Origin: Micromonospora sp. KC723
GTDB taxonomy: Bacteria > Actinomycetota > Actinomycetes > Mycobacteriales > Micromonosporaceae
Reading direction: 5' to 3'
NCBI RefSeq assembly: GCF_004348595.1
Contig: NZ_SMKD01000001.1
Coordinates: 62,001-126,000 of the forward strand
Length of the DNA stretch: 64,000 bases
This document shows, in pieces, positions 41,816 to 51,206 of the stretch; position 1 is the first letter of the stretch; the number at the start of each line of letters is the position of its first letter. The position numbers were made by a program, and so were the translations under genes. The notes under the pieces were generated by a model. The model was not told where the DNA came from. It ran no database searches and saw nothing but the letters and a program-made list of their open reading frames with translations.

Positions 41816-42676
41816 GTGCCCGAACTACCGGAGGTGGAGGCGCTCGCGGGCTACCTGCGTGAGCGCGCGGTGGGGCGGCGCGTCGGCCGGGTCGAGGTCG
41901 CCGCGATCAGCGCCCTGAAGACGTACGACCCGATGCCGGAGACGGTGTCGGGCCGGGACGTGGTGGACGCCCGGCGGCACGGCAAGTTCCTCGACGTGGT
42001 CTTCGACGGTGGCCTGCACCTGGTGGTGCACCTGGCCCGCGCGGGCTGGCTGCACTACCGGGAGGCGTTCGGCTCCACCGTCCCGTTGCGCCCCGGAAAG
42101 GGCCCGGTCGCCCTGCGGGTACGCCTCGACGACGGGTCCGGTTTCGACCTGACCGAGGCCGGCACCCAGAAGAAGCTGGCCGCGTACCTGGTGACCGACC
42201 CGGGGCAGGTGCCCGGGGTGGCCAGGCTCGGCCCGGACGCGCTCGACGCCGACCTGGCCACCTTCGCAGAACGGATGCGCAGCCGCCGGGGCCAGGTCAA
42301 GGGCGTGCTGACCGACCAGACGGTGCTCGCCGGCGTCGGCAACGCGTACTCCGACGAGATCCTGCACGCGGCGAAGCTGTCCCCGTTCGCGCTCACCGAC
42401 CGGCTCACCGACGACCAGCTGGCCGCCCTGCACGCGGCGACCCGGGCGGTCCTCGGCGACGCGGTCCGACGGTCGGTCGGGCAGCGGGCGGCGGAGCTGA
42501 AGGGCGAGAAGCGCTCCGGGCTCAAGGTGCACGCCCGGACCGGGCTGCCCTGTCCGGTCTGCGGCGACACCGTCCGGGAGGTCTCGTTCGCCGACTCCAG
42601 CCTCCAGTACTGCCCGACCTGCCAGACCGGGGGCAAACCGCTCGCTGACCGTCGGTTGTCCCGCCTCGTACGGTGA
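41816..42676 (+). CDS. Fpg/Nei family DNA glycosylase
   Basis: A 286-residue bifunctional DNA glycosylase/AP lyase. The start VPELPEVEALAGYLRER gives the catalytic N-terminal Pro and Glu once the initiator residue is removed. The H2TH motif is VLAGVGNAYSDEILHAAKLSP. The C-terminal zinc finger is CPVCGDTVREVSFADSSLQYCPTC. The finger spacing and KFLDVVFDGG match actinobacterial Fpg2/Nei2-like proteins, so the lesion range may differ from classic MutM. GTG 41816 is used. Confidence 0.92.
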   Translation: MPELPEVEALAGYLRERAVGRRVGRVEVAAISALKTYDPMPETVSGRDVVDARRHGKFLDVVFDGGLHLVVHLARAGWLHYREAFGSTVPLRPGKGPVALRVRLDDGSGFDLTEAGTQKKLAAYLVTDPGQVPGVARLGPDALDADLATFAERMRSRRGQVKGVLTDQTVLAGVGNAYSDEILHAAKLSPFALTDRLTDDQLAALHAATRAVLGDAVRRSVGQRAAELKGEKRSGLKVHARTGLPCPVCGDTVREVSFADSSLQYCPTCQTGGKPLADRRLSRLVR

Positions 42677-42952
42677 GTGACAGCACGTCTCGATTACGGA
42701 GAGGAATCGCCCTCGGCGCGTGGAACGTGCCCCTCCGCGCCTCTACCCGACCCCTCATCCATCGGTATAGTGGCTCGGTCCCCGGCTTCCAAAGTGACCT
42801 GGAGCCGGCCGGATCCCCGCCGGCAACACCTGACGCAATGTCCCTCGGGTCAGCGTCCGGCCGCTGCCCGCGTGGGAGACTGGAACGGTGGGCGACGTGC
42901 GCCCCTCACTGCGAGTGAGCGGCGCGTGTCATGCGGGAGGACATGGGTTGAG

Positions 42953-44515
42953 GTGACGACAAGCCTCCAGCGCCCGGGAACCTACATAGGCCGGAGCAAA
43001 GTAGTGCGGCACGTCGACAGCTTCGAGATCCAGCCGCCGACACCGCCGTCGCACAACGGCGTACCCCGGTCGGCGTGGGCTCGCGCCCGTCGTCGGGTGT
43101 CCCGCTGGCACCGGCCCTACACCGTCATCCTCCTGCTGCTCGACCTCGCCGCCGTGATGCTGGCCGACTGGATCGCCCAGGAGGTGTTCGGGCAGGCCCG
43201 GGCCGGTTTCTACAAGGCCCAGGAGGACCCGACGTGGTTCTACACGGTGGCGTTCCTGCTGCTGCCGCTCGGCTGGGTGGTCATCCTCTGGGGCAACCGG
43301 GCCTACGACCGGCGTTACCTGGGGCTCGGCCCGGACGAGTTCAAGCGGGTGATCCGGGGCGGCGTCGCGGTGGCCGCGACCGTCTCCTTCCTCGCGTTCG
43401 CCACCAAGACCGACCTGTCCCGCTGGTCGGTCGGTTTCGCCCTGCTCGGGGCGTTGATCCTGATCCTGGCCGGGCGGTTGCTCGCCCGGTTCACGCTGCA
43501 CGCGGTACGCCGCCGGGCCGGCCACGCCGGGCACCGGATGGTGCTGGTCGGCACCCTGCCGGAGTGCCTGGAGGTCTACACCGCGGTCACCCGCAACCCC
43601 GGAGCCGGCCTGGTGCCGGTCGCCATCCACATCACCGACGGGTACGCCGCCGCCCGGGGCATCGAGACTCCCGTGCCGGTGTACGCGGGCCGGGATGTCC
43701 TCGCCCTGGTCCGCGAGGTCGGCGGCGACACCATCGCGGTGTGCGGCTCGGCCAGCGCCGAGCCGGGCGAGTTGCGCCGGCTGGCCTGGCAGTTGGAGGG
43801 CTCCGGCGTCGACCTGGTGGTCGCCCCGCAGCTGACCGACATCGCCGGCCCCCGGGTGCACATCCGCCCGATCGAGGGCCTGCCGCTGCTGCACGTCGAG
43901 GAGCCGACCCTGTCGGGTCCGGCGCTGCTGGCCAAGAACCTGATGGACCGGGTCGCCGCCGGGCTGGGCCTGCTGCTGCTGGTACCGGTCTTCGTCGCGA
44001 TCGCGGCCGCGATCCGGCTCTCCGATCCCGGGCCGGTCTTCTTCCGCCAGCCCCGGGTGGGCCACGAGGGCCGCACCTTCCGGGTCTGGAAGTTCCGCAC
44101 CATGTACGTCGACGCGGAGGAGCGGCTGGCCGGCCTGGTCGACCAGAACGAGACCGACGGCATGCTGTTCAAGATGCGGCAGGACCCTCGGGTCTTCCCG
44201 GTGGGCCGCTTCCTGCGCGCCTCGTCGCTGGACGAGCTGCCCCAGCTGATCAACGTGCTCTGGGGGGAGATGTCGCTGGTGGGGCCGCGTCCGCTCCCCG
44301 CCGACGACGGCGACTTCCTGGGCGACGTGCGGCGTCGGCTGCTGGTCCGTCCGGGCATGACCGGGCTGTGGCAGGTCTCCGGCCGCTCCGACCTGTCCTG
44401 GGACGAGGCGGTCCGGTTGGATCTCTACTACGTCGACAACTGGTCGCTGGCGTACGACCTGAGCATCCTGTGGCGGACGGTGGGCGTGGTACTGGCCCGC
44501 AAGGGCGCGTACTGA
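42953..44515 (+). CDS. Exopolysaccharide initiating sugar (polyprenyl-phosphate) transferase
   Basis: A 520-residue membrane enzyme of the polyisoprenyl-phosphate hexose-1-phosphate transferase family. Four N-terminal helices (about 50-190) and a CoA-binding-like central domain (190-320) precede the catalytic PglC/WbaP-like domain (about 325-520), with DPGPVFFRQPRVGHEGRTF, KFRTM and SLDELPQLINVLWGEMSLVGPRP. It starts lipid-linked glycopolymer synthesis by adding sugar-1-phosphate to undecaprenyl phosphate. GTG 42953 is used; GTG 42926 is in frame upstream. Confidence 0.92.
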   Translation: MTTSLQRPGTYIGRSKVVRHVDSFEIQPPTPPSHNGVPRSAWARARRRVSRWHRPYTVILLLLDLAAVMLADWIAQEVFGQARAGFYKAQEDPTWFYTVAFLLLPLGWVVILWGNRAYDRRYLGLGPDEFKRVIRGGVAVAATVSFLAFATKTDLSRWSVGFALLGALILILAGRLLARFTLHAVRRRAGHAGHRMVLVGTLPECLEVYTAVTRNPGAGLVPVAIHITDGYAAARGIETPVPVYAGRDVLALVREVGGDTIAVCGSASAEPGELRRLAWQLEGSGVDLVVAPQLTDIAGPRVHIRPIEGLPLLHVEEPTLSGPALLAKNLMDRVAAGLGLLLLVPVFVAIAAAIRLSDPGPVFFRQPRVGHEGRTFRVWKFRTMYVDAEERLAGLVDQNETDGMLFKMRQDPRVFPVGRFLRASSLDELPQLINVLWGEMSLVGPRPLPADDGDFLGDVRRRLLVRPGMTGLWQVSGRSDLSWDEAVRLDLYYVDNWSLAYDLSILWRTVGVVLARKGAY

Positions 44516-44554
44516 CCCCTTGGCGTCACGGCCGGAACAGGCCAGGATCGCTGC

Positions 44555-45778
44555 GTGAGTGGCAACCTCTCCGCCGTCGTCGGCGTCGTCTCGCTGGTCA
44601 CCGCCCTGGCCGCGGCGCTCTGGGCGGTGCTGCGGCTGCGCGGCCGGCGCGGCATCGCCACCGCCACCCAACGCGCCACCTACGAGGTGCTGCACACCGC
44701 CGGCCTGGCCGCCGAGCCGCTGCGCGCCGGGCTGACCGCGGCCGGCGCGGCGAAGGCCGTACGCCACCTGCGGGCCCTGGTGGGCGCGGCCGGGCTGGCG
44801 TTGACCGACCAGGCGGAACTGCTCGCCCTCGACGGGCGCGGCGGGCACCACGGCGACCAGCTGCTGGCGGCGGCCCGGCGCACCGTGGAGACGGGCCGGT
44901 CGACGGTGCTCGGCGAGCCGGAACTGGGCTGCGACCGGGTGGACTGTCCGGTTCGTGGCGCGGTGCTGGCCCCGCTGCGCGCGGACGGCCGGGTGGTCGG
45001 CGCACTGGTCGCCGTCGCCGACGCCCCACCCGCGCCGGGGCTGGTGCAGGCCACCCTGGAGACCGCCCACTGGGCCGGCGACCAACTCGCCCTCGCCGAG
45101 CTCGATTCGTCCCGGGAGCGGCTGGCCCGGGCCGAGGTACGCGCTCTGCGCGCCCAGATCAGCCCGCACTTCATCTACAACGCGCTGACCGCGATCGGCT
45201 CGTTCGTCCGCACCGACCCGGAGCGGGCCCGGGAGCTGATCCTGGAGTTCGCCGAGTTCACCCGGTACTCCTTCCGGGCGCACGGCGAGTTCACCACGCT
45301 CGCCGAGGAACTGCGCTCGATCGACCGCTACCTGACCATCGAACGGGCCCGGTTCGGCGACCGGTTGCAGGTGCGGTTGCAGATCGCGCCGGAGGTGCTG
45401 CCGGTGACCCTGCCCTTCCTCTGCCTCCAGCCACTGGTGGAGAACGCCGTGCGCCACGGGTTGTCCCGCAAGCCCGGCACCGGCATGGTGAGCATCGAGG
45501 CCCGGGACGCGGGCGCGGAGTGTCACATCACGGTGGAGGACGACGGAGTGGGCATGGATCCGGTCACCCTGCGGACGGGCATCGCCGAGCTGGCCCGCGC
45601 CGGCAGCGACCCGACCGACGATCCAGGCCAGCATGTCGGCCTCTCCAACGTCGACGAGCGGCTTCGCTCGGTTTTCGGGGACCGGTTCGGCCTGGTCGTC
45701 GAAACCGGCCCCGGCTCGGGTACGAAGGTGAGCCTGCGGGTGCCGAAGTTCCACCCCGGCGTACGGGCGGGATCGTGA
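44555..45778 (+). CDS. LytS-type sensor histidine kinase
   Basis: A 407-residue kinase with one N-terminal helix (about 5-27), a GAF-like domain (about 45-185) containing a Cys pair (CDRVDC), then His_kinase QISPHFIYNALTAIGSF with the phosphorylated His, N-box LVENAVRHG, G-box EDDGVGMD and GLSNVDERL. The GAF domain suggests a cytoplasmic ligand or redox cue. It overlaps the response regulator by 4 bp (GTGA). Confidence 0.92.
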   Translation: MSGNLSAVVGVVSLVTALAAALWAVLRLRGRRGIATATQRATYEVLHTAGLAAEPLRAGLTAAGAAKAVRHLRALVGAAGLALTDQAELLALDGRGGHHGDQLLAAARRTVETGRSTVLGEPELGCDRVDCPVRGAVLAPLRADGRVVGALVAVADAPPAPGLVQATLETAHWAGDQLALAELDSSRERLARAEVRALRAQISPHFIYNALTAIGSFVRTDPERARELILEFAEFTRYSFRAHGEFTTLAEELRSIDRYLTIERARFGDRLQVRLQIAPEVLPVTLPFLCLQPLVENAVRHGLSRKPGTGMVSIEARDAGAECHITVEDDGVGMDPVTLRTGIAELARAGSDPTDDPGQHVGLSNVDERLRSVFGDRFGLVVETGPGSGTKVSLRVPKFHPGVRAGS

Positions 45779-46539
45779 ACTCCTCGACCGGGTTCCTCCG
45801 GGTGCTGGCGGTGGACGACGAGCCGCCGGCGCTGGACGAGCTGGCGTACCACCTGCGGGCCGACCCGCGGGTGGCCCGGCTGCACACGGCGGGCGACGCC
45901 ACCGAGGCGCTTCGGGTGCTCCGCGACACCGACGTGGACGTGGTCTTCCTGGACATCCGGATGCCCGGCCTGGACGGCATGGAGCTGGCCCGGGTGCTGC
46001 GCCGTTTCGCCCGCCCGCCGTCGATCGTGTTCGTCACCGCGTACGACGACGGCGCGGCGGACGCCTTCGACCTGGGTGCCACCGACTACGTCCGCAAACC
46101 GGTCCGGGCGGAGCGGCTGGCCGAGTCGCTGCGCCGGGTGATCGGCTCCCGGGTGGTTCCCTCGCATCCGGCGGCCCTCGCCCGGGCCGAGGAGGATCCG
46201 ACCATCCCGGTCGAGCTGGCCGGGACGACCCGGATGCTGCCCCGCTCGGCGGTGCGCTGGGTGGAGGCGCAGGGCGACTACGCGCGACTGCACACGGCCG
46301 ACGGCTCGCACCTGGTCCGGGTGTCGCTGGCGACTCTCGCCGAGCGCTGGGGGGACGCCGGGTTCGTGCGGATCCACCGGTCGTACCTGGTGCAGTTGAA
46401 GCTGATCGCCGAGCTGCGGTTGGTCAACTCGGGGTACGTGGTCGTGATCGACTCGGCGGAGCTGCCGGTGAGCCGGCGGCACACCCGGGAGCTGAAGGAC
46501 AAGCTGGTTCGGGCCGCGAAGCAGGACTGGAGCCGGTGA
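45775..46539 (+). CDS. LytTR-family response regulator
   Basis: A 254-residue regulator. The receiver domain (about 8-120) has VDDEPPALDEL, phosphoacceptor DIRMPGLDGMEL and the invariant Lys in YVRKPVRAERL. The LytTR DNA-binding domain (about 150-252) ends AELPVSRRHTRELKDKLVRAAKQDW. It pairs with the upstream LytS. In related bacteria such pairs sense carboxylates and control their transporters, and DUF485/symporter genes lie 5-12 kb downstream here. Confidence 0.93.
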   Translation: MNSSTGFLRVLAVDDEPPALDELAYHLRADPRVARLHTAGDATEALRVLRDTDVDVVFLDIRMPGLDGMELARVLRRFARPPSIVFVTAYDDGAADAFDLGATDYVRKPVRAERLAESLRRVIGSRVVPSHPAALARAEEDPTIPVELAGTTRMLPRSAVRWVEAQGDYARLHTADGSHLVRVSLATLAERWGDAGFVRIHRSYLVQLKLIAELRLVNSGYVVVIDSAELPVSRRHTRELKDKLVRAAKQDWSR

Positions 46540-46586
46540 CCTGGATCACCTTACGGGGCGGGAACACGCCGCCATCCTCGTACGCT

Positions 46587-46602
46587 GTACGGCAGGCCGT
46601 AC
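46587..46602. promoter_or_regulatory. Palindrome upstream of the DUF5701 gene
   Basis: GTACGGCAGGCCGTAC, 7-bp arms about AG. It is 17 bp before the TTG start and has the look of a TetR-type operator. The cognate regulator is unknown. Confidence 0.45.
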
Positions 46603-46618
46603 GACAAGTGGAGGCCCG

Positions 46619-47281
46619 TTGCCAGACCCTCGATTCGACGCCGCCGCCGAGTTCGACCGCCAGGTCGACACCCTCGTCCGCCTCGGCTACCCGGCCCTGG
46701 CCGGAGTCACCGAGAACACCTTCCGCGACCTGGTCGCGCCGCTGCGCGCCGCCGCCGTCACCGGCACGGCCGAACTGCCGCCGCCCACCGAGGCCCGGAT
46801 CCCTTTCCTGCTGGTGGTCACCCGTGACCTCGTGCCGGTCGAGGAGCGGGTCGCCCTGACCACCCTGCCCGGCAAGCGCAAACCGGGCATCATCGACCGG
46901 CACTACGCCGAGGGTGACCTGGCTCGCTTCGACCCTGTCAAGGAGCTGGAGGTGCCGGCCGGGTCGGCGTACCTGCTCTTCGACGTGGACCGGGGCGAGG
47001 AGACGCTCAACCTGGCCCCCGCCACGGCGATGGAGGTGATCACCCGTCAAGGCCGGCTGCCGCTCACCATCGACGAGGGCTTGGCCCTCGTCACGCTGCA
47101 TCCGGTGGCACTGGCGAAGAACAAGTGCTTCTCGCTGCTCGGCTCCCGCTGCGGGGACAAGCGGGTCCCGGCGCTCTGGATCAGTCAGGGCGCCCCGAAG
47201 CTCGGCTGGTGCTGGTACGGCAACCCGCACACCTGGCTCGGCTCCGCCACCGCCCGGCCGGAGCGGGCGGGCCTGGAATGA
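46619..47281 (+). CDS. DUF5701 family protein
   Basis: A 220-residue protein matching what I know of actinobacterial DUF5701 proteins: a short helical start, PTEARIPFLLVVTRDLVPVEERV, and a C-terminal SLLGSRCGDKRVPALWISQGAPKLGWCWYGNPHTWLGSA. No catalytic residues are known. The start is an unusual TTG 46619 with GGAGG 4 nt upstream and a palindrome in front. No better ATG or GTG exists nearby. Confidence 0.82.
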   Translation: MPDPRFDAAAEFDRQVDTLVRLGYPALAGVTENTFRDLVAPLRAAAVTGTAELPPPTEARIPFLLVVTRDLVPVEERVALTTLPGKRKPGIIDRHYAEGDLARFDPVKELEVPAGSAYLLFDVDRGEETLNLAPATAMEVITRQGRLPLTIDEGLALVTLHPVALAKNKCFSLLGSRCGDKRVPALWISQGAPKLGWCWYGNPHTWLGSATARPERAGLE

Positions 47282-47326
47282 CCCGGCGGGCCGGTGCGGG
47301 TGACGTCCCCGCACCGGCCCGCCGGG
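47282..47326. terminator. Strong bidirectional terminator
   Basis: Perfect 19-bp arms at 47282-47300 and 47308-47326 with a 7-nt loop, directly after the DUF5701 stop and 39 bp before the convergent secreted-protein stop. Confidence 0.8.
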
Positions 47327-47365
47327 CAGGCCGGTCTCCACCGGCCTCCGGCCTGCCCGGTACGG

Positions 47366-49471
47366 TCAGCGGCGGACGGCCGGGCCCGCGCCCGATCCGA
47401 CGACCGTCGAGTACGGCCTCACGCTCGCCACAGTGGTGCTGGCCGTGCCCGAGTAACGGTGGAATCGCCCGACCACGTCCGCCACCAGGTGGGTGGAGCC
47501 GGCATGGTTGTGGACGTGGAACGAGTCCTGCGGCCCGATGATCCCCATGATCGCGTTGGAGACGGTCTGCCCGGCCGCCGGGTTGAGGTTGCTGGCCGTC
47601 GGCTTCGGCGCGCCGAAGCCGGCCGGCCACACCGTGATCACGGTGTTGGCCGTGGGCGCCACCGCGGTCACGTTCATCGCCAGCACCTGCGTCGTGTCGG
47701 TGACCACCGAGGACGGTGCGGTGACCTCCCGGGTGCTGTTGGGTGGGAGCACCCCGTTGACGCCCTGGTTGATGCGGCTGTCGGCGATCCGCACCGGACT
47801 GCGGGGCGTGAACCGCAGACCGTCCGCCACCGTGCCGTCGTCGATGACGCCGACCAGGTCCACCACCACGTGCGCGGTGGCCGAGGTGTAGATCTCGTAC
47901 GACGGCGCGCCCCACGAGTCGCCACAGAAGTCCTGGTAGCAGGGCGCGCTCTGGACGACGGCAAGGTTGGGCACCACCTTGCCGGCGGCGTAGTTGACGG
48001 TCGAGGAGACCGGCACCTCGGGACCGCCCGGCCAGGCGGTCAGGAAGCCCGAGCGCTGCGGCGAGACGGCGGTGATGTTGAGAACGAACGCCCGCACGCG
48101 CGACCGGACCGGTTCGTTGAAGTTGACCCATCCGGTGATCGACCATCCGCCGGGCAACACCCCGCCACCCCGGCGCGTGTCCAGGATCCGGGTCGGCACG
48201 AACGGGTGATACTGGCCGCCCATGCCGTGGCTGGTCGCGACGACGTTGGTGCCGGCGTACCAGCCGACCACGTCGACCACCACGTCCGTGTAGCCGGTCC
48301 GGTTGTAGATGGAGACCTTGCCCCCCGAACCGATCTTCACGGTGACGTTGTTCGAGCCCAGCCACTTCCCCGGAAAGTTGATCGAGGACGCGGTCGGCCG
48401 GGCGTCACCCGCCGGGTACGCGGTCAGGAAGCTGGCCGAGGTGGGGTTGGCGACGGTCACGTTCAGCACCACCGAGCCGACCCCGCTCGACGGCACTCCA
48501 CCCCGGCCGGTGACCTGGAGGTCCACCTTCCGGTCCGGGCCGATCTTCGCCTTGGCGGTGCCGATGCCGCTGCGGGTGTCCATCAGCCGCGACGGACCCA
48601 CCGGGTAGTAGGTGCCGACGACCCCGTCGAAGGCGGTGAACTTCAGCGGCACGATCCGCTTGCCGTACGCGCTGTCGTCGGTGACGACGAGGTTGGCGGC
48701 GGCGGTACCGGCCCGGGTGGCGGTGGCCGACACGGTCAGCTCGCAGCCGTCGCCGGGGGCGAGGGTACGGCCGGAGCAGTCGTCGGCGACGATGCCGAAC
48801 GATGCCGGCTGCGCCCCGGTGAGGGTGGCCGAGGTGAAGGTCACCGGCAGGGTTCCCTGGGAGCGGTACGTCACCGTCCTGGTCTGCGTCGGGCTCTCCA
48901 CCTCTAGCCGGCCGAAGTCGACCGGCACGGGGGTGGAGACGACGGCGGCGTAGTCGACGTCGGAGTTCCAGCGGATCTCGCCGGTCATCGTCCCGGTGCG
49001 GTCGCAGTCGAAGACGTACGAGGCGGCAAAGCTGGTCATTGCCTTGGTGCCCGGGTCGTACCCCGCCTCCGCGACGGTCATCGTGCCCGTGGAGGAGGCG
49101 CAGCCGGTGTGGTCGGCGGCGATGTCGAGCCTGGCCCGAGTCGAATCCGCGAAACGCGCCGTCTGGTAGGTCTGGCCCGCCGTCCAGGCCTGCCCGGTCG
49201 GTGCCCCTGTCCGGACGTTGAGCCAGGAGCCACCGGGCAGGTTCCGTAGGTACATCGACAGCGAGCCGTCGGTTTCCGGTACGACCTCGACGGAGGAGTT
49301 GCTGGCGTCGAAGACGCCGGAACTCTTGACCGGGTGACCGGATGCGTCCCCGACGTCGACGGTCACGACCGTGTACGGCGCGGTGGGCGCGGCGAGCGCC
49401 ACCCCCGGCAGTCCGGCCAGCGCACAGGCCCCGGCGACACTCACGCCGAGCAGAGCGCGGATTTTGCGCAT
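47366..49471 (-). CDS. Secreted repeat protein with choice-of-anchor-D-like domain
   Basis: A 701-residue exported protein. The signal peptide is MRKIRALLGVSVAGACALAGLPGVALA, with cleavage near AxA about 28. Residues about 30-185 are a beta domain of unknown type. Residues 185-290 resemble an ASH/choice-of-anchor D domain (GRLEVESPTQTRTVTYRSQGTLPV). The C-terminal 400 residues hold three copies of an about 120-residue module headed by RLMDTRSG, RILDTRRG and RIADSRIN and ending in ADVVG/VDVVG. It is probably a cell-surface or matrix protein. ATG 49471 is used. It is the paralogue of the adjacent upstream gene. Confidence 0.85.
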   Translation of the reverse strand: MRKIRALLGVSVAGACALAGLPGVALAAPTAPYTVVTVDVGDASGHPVKSSGVFDASNSSVEVVPETDGSLSMYLRNLPGGSWLNVRTGAPTGQAWTAGQTYQTARFADSTRARLDIAADHTGCASSTGTMTVAEAGYDPGTKAMTSFAASYVFDCDRTGTMTGEIRWNSDVDYAAVVSTPVPVDFGRLEVESPTQTRTVTYRSQGTLPVTFTSATLTGAQPASFGIVADDCSGRTLAPGDGCELTVSATATRAGTAAANLVVTDDSAYGKRIVPLKFTAFDGVVGTYYPVGPSRLMDTRSGIGTAKAKIGPDRKVDLQVTGRGGVPSSGVGSVVLNVTVANPTSASFLTAYPAGDARPTASSINFPGKWLGSNNVTVKIGSGGKVSIYNRTGYTDVVVDVVGWYAGTNVVATSHGMGGQYHPFVPTRILDTRRGGGVLPGGWSITGWVNFNEPVRSRVRAFVLNITAVSPQRSGFLTAWPGGPEVPVSSTVNYAAGKVVPNLAVVQSAPCYQDFCGDSWGAPSYEIYTSATAHVVVDLVGVIDDGTVADGLRFTPRSPVRIADSRINQGVNGVLPPNSTREVTAPSSVVTDTTQVLAMNVTAVAPTANTVITVWPAGFGAPKPTASNLNPAAGQTVSNAIMGIIGPQDSFHVHNHAGSTHLVADVVGRFHRYSGTASTTVASVRPYSTVVGSGAGPAVRR

Positions 49472-49636
49472 GAACACCCCGTGGGGAGAAAGGAAAGGAT
49501 TGGTCGGCCCAGCTTAGGGGCGATGATCTATGCCGCCAAGGAGGTTCGGCGTCACCCGGCAATGGGCAATACCGGCCAGCGCCCCAGGCCCGCTCCGGTC
49601 ACCGGCCGGGCCGCTACACCGACCGGCCGGAAACGG

Positions 49637-49668
49637 AAGGTGCCCCGACCAATCGGCCGGGGCACCTT
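49637..49668 (-). terminator. Terminator of the shorter secreted repeat protein gene
   Basis: Eleven-bp arms AAGGTGCCCCG/CGGGGCACCTT around a 10-nt loop, 20 bp beyond the stop of the minus-strand gene. Confidence 0.7.
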
Positions 49669-49688
49669 CTGTGGTGCTGTCGCCTTTG

Positions 49689-51062
49689 TCAGCGGTGCGA
49701 GGAGCCGGTGACCTCGGCCTTGCGCGGCTGCGTCTTCGGAGCGATGCCCCGCTCCGCCGCAGCCGACGGGTAGTAGAAGGTCCCGACCACGTCCGCCACC
49801 AGGTGGGTGGAGCCGGTCAGGTTGTGCACCTTGAACGCGGCGGTCGGCTCGATGATGCCGAGCACCGCGTTGGACACGACCTGGTTGGCGTACGGGTTGA
49901 GGTTGCTGGTGGCGGGCTTGTCGATGTCCGGGATGTCGGCCGGCCACACGGTGATGACGGTGTTCTTGGTCGGCTTCACCGCGGTCACGTTCATGACCGC
50001 CACGCCGGTGTCGGCGGTGACCAGCTCGGCCGGCACCTCGACCCGGGCGGTGGCGTTCGCGCCCAGCGCGCCGTTGATGCCCTTGTTCGCCCGGCTGTCC
50101 ACGATCCGGGTCGGGCTCTGCGGCTGGAACCGCATGCCGTACTGCGAGTAGCCGTCGTCGACCGCGCCGACGAAGTCGACCAGGACGTGCGCCGCCGCCG
50201 AGGTGTAGATCTTGAACTTCGGCGCGCCCGGCTCGCACCACTGCCCCGCCTCGGAGCCGGTGCACGGGGTGGTCTGCACGAAGGCCACGTTCGGCACGTT
50301 GACGCCCGCGCCGTAGTTGACCGTCGAGGAGGTCGGCCGGCTGGTGGCGCCGGACCACGCGGTCAGGAAGCCGGCCTTGGCCGGAGCGACCGCGGTGAGG
50401 TTGAAGACCAGGGTCTTGATGTGCGGGTTGGTGTCGGCGCCGAAGTCGAGGGAGTACTCCAACGTGGTGCCCGCCGACGGCTTGCCCTCGGGTTCGATTC
50501 GGGTGTCGAAGACCCGCTCCGGCTCGAACCACTCGTACTGGCCACCCGGGGTGGCGAACGAGTTGTCGGCGGCGTAGTAGCCGACCACGTCGACGACCAC
50601 GTCGGTGGAGCCGTTGCGGTTGTAGACGGAGACCTTGCCGTCGGCACCGAGCTTGACGGTGACGTTGTTGGAGCCCAGCCAACCCTTGGCGAAGTTGATC
50701 GACGAGGCGTCCGGCCGGGTCTCACCGGCCGGGTAGGCGGTGACGAAGCTGTCCATCGTCGGGCCGGTGATGGTCACGTTCAGCACGACCGCCCCGACGC
50801 CGCTGGCGGGAACGCCGCCGCGGCCGGCGACCTGGAGGTCGACCTTGCTCAGCGGACCGAGCTTCGCCTTCGGCGCGCCGAGACCGGAACGGGTGTCCAG
50901 CAGGCGGGCCGGTGAGACCGGGTAGTAGGTGCCGGTGGAGTCGGCTGCCGCCGCCTGCTGCTGCAGGGCGGCCGAGGGAGCCGCGAACGCCGTGGCCGGC
51001 ACCGCGGTCAGGGCGCAGGCTCCGGCGAGGGTCACGCCGAGGACAGTGCGGAATTTGCGCAT
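49689..51062 (-). CDS. Secreted three-module repeat protein
   Basis: A 457-residue exported paralogue of the neighbouring protein, without its N-terminal domains. The signal peptide is MRKFRTVLGVTLAGACALTAVPATAFA. Three modules follow: RLLDTRSGLGAPKAK...VDVVGYY, RVFDTR...VDFVG and RIVDSRANKG...ADVVGTFY. The first is closest to a module I have seen in many actinobacterial secreted hydrolases. No enzyme motif is present. ATG 51062 is in frame. Co-orientation and shared modules point to tandem duplication. Confidence 0.85.
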   Translation of the reverse strand: MRKFRTVLGVTLAGACALTAVPATAFAAPSAALQQQAAAADSTGTYYPVSPARLLDTRSGLGAPKAKLGPLSKVDLQVAGRGGVPASGVGAVVLNVTITGPTMDSFVTAYPAGETRPDASSINFAKGWLGSNNVTVKLGADGKVSVYNRNGSTDVVVDVVGYYAADNSFATPGGQYEWFEPERVFDTRIEPEGKPSAGTTLEYSLDFGADTNPHIKTLVFNLTAVAPAKAGFLTAWSGATSRPTSSTVNYGAGVNVPNVAFVQTTPCTGSEAGQWCEPGAPKFKIYTSAAAHVLVDFVGAVDDGYSQYGMRFQPQSPTRIVDSRANKGINGALGANATARVEVPAELVTADTGVAVMNVTAVKPTKNTVITVWPADIPDIDKPATSNLNPYANQVVSNAVLGIIEPTAAFKVHNLTGSTHLVADVVGTFYYPSAAAERGIAPKTQPRKAEVTGSSHR

Positions 51063-51206
51063 AGAAACCCCGTGTGAGGAGAGGAAACAGGGAATTGCCG
51101 CCTCAGCGTAGGGGGAAGGATCAAGCCCGGCAAGGAGGTACCCGGACTTGATACGGGGGGTGAACCGATCGAGACTTAATGGCGCCTTAATTCCCTCCAG
51201 CGGGGG

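Noticed and set aside
42929-46482. Very long minus-strand frames opposite the EPS transferase and LytS/LytTR genes
   Set aside because: Shadow frames caused by GC-rich codon bias; composition is His/Gln/Arg-rich with no motifs.
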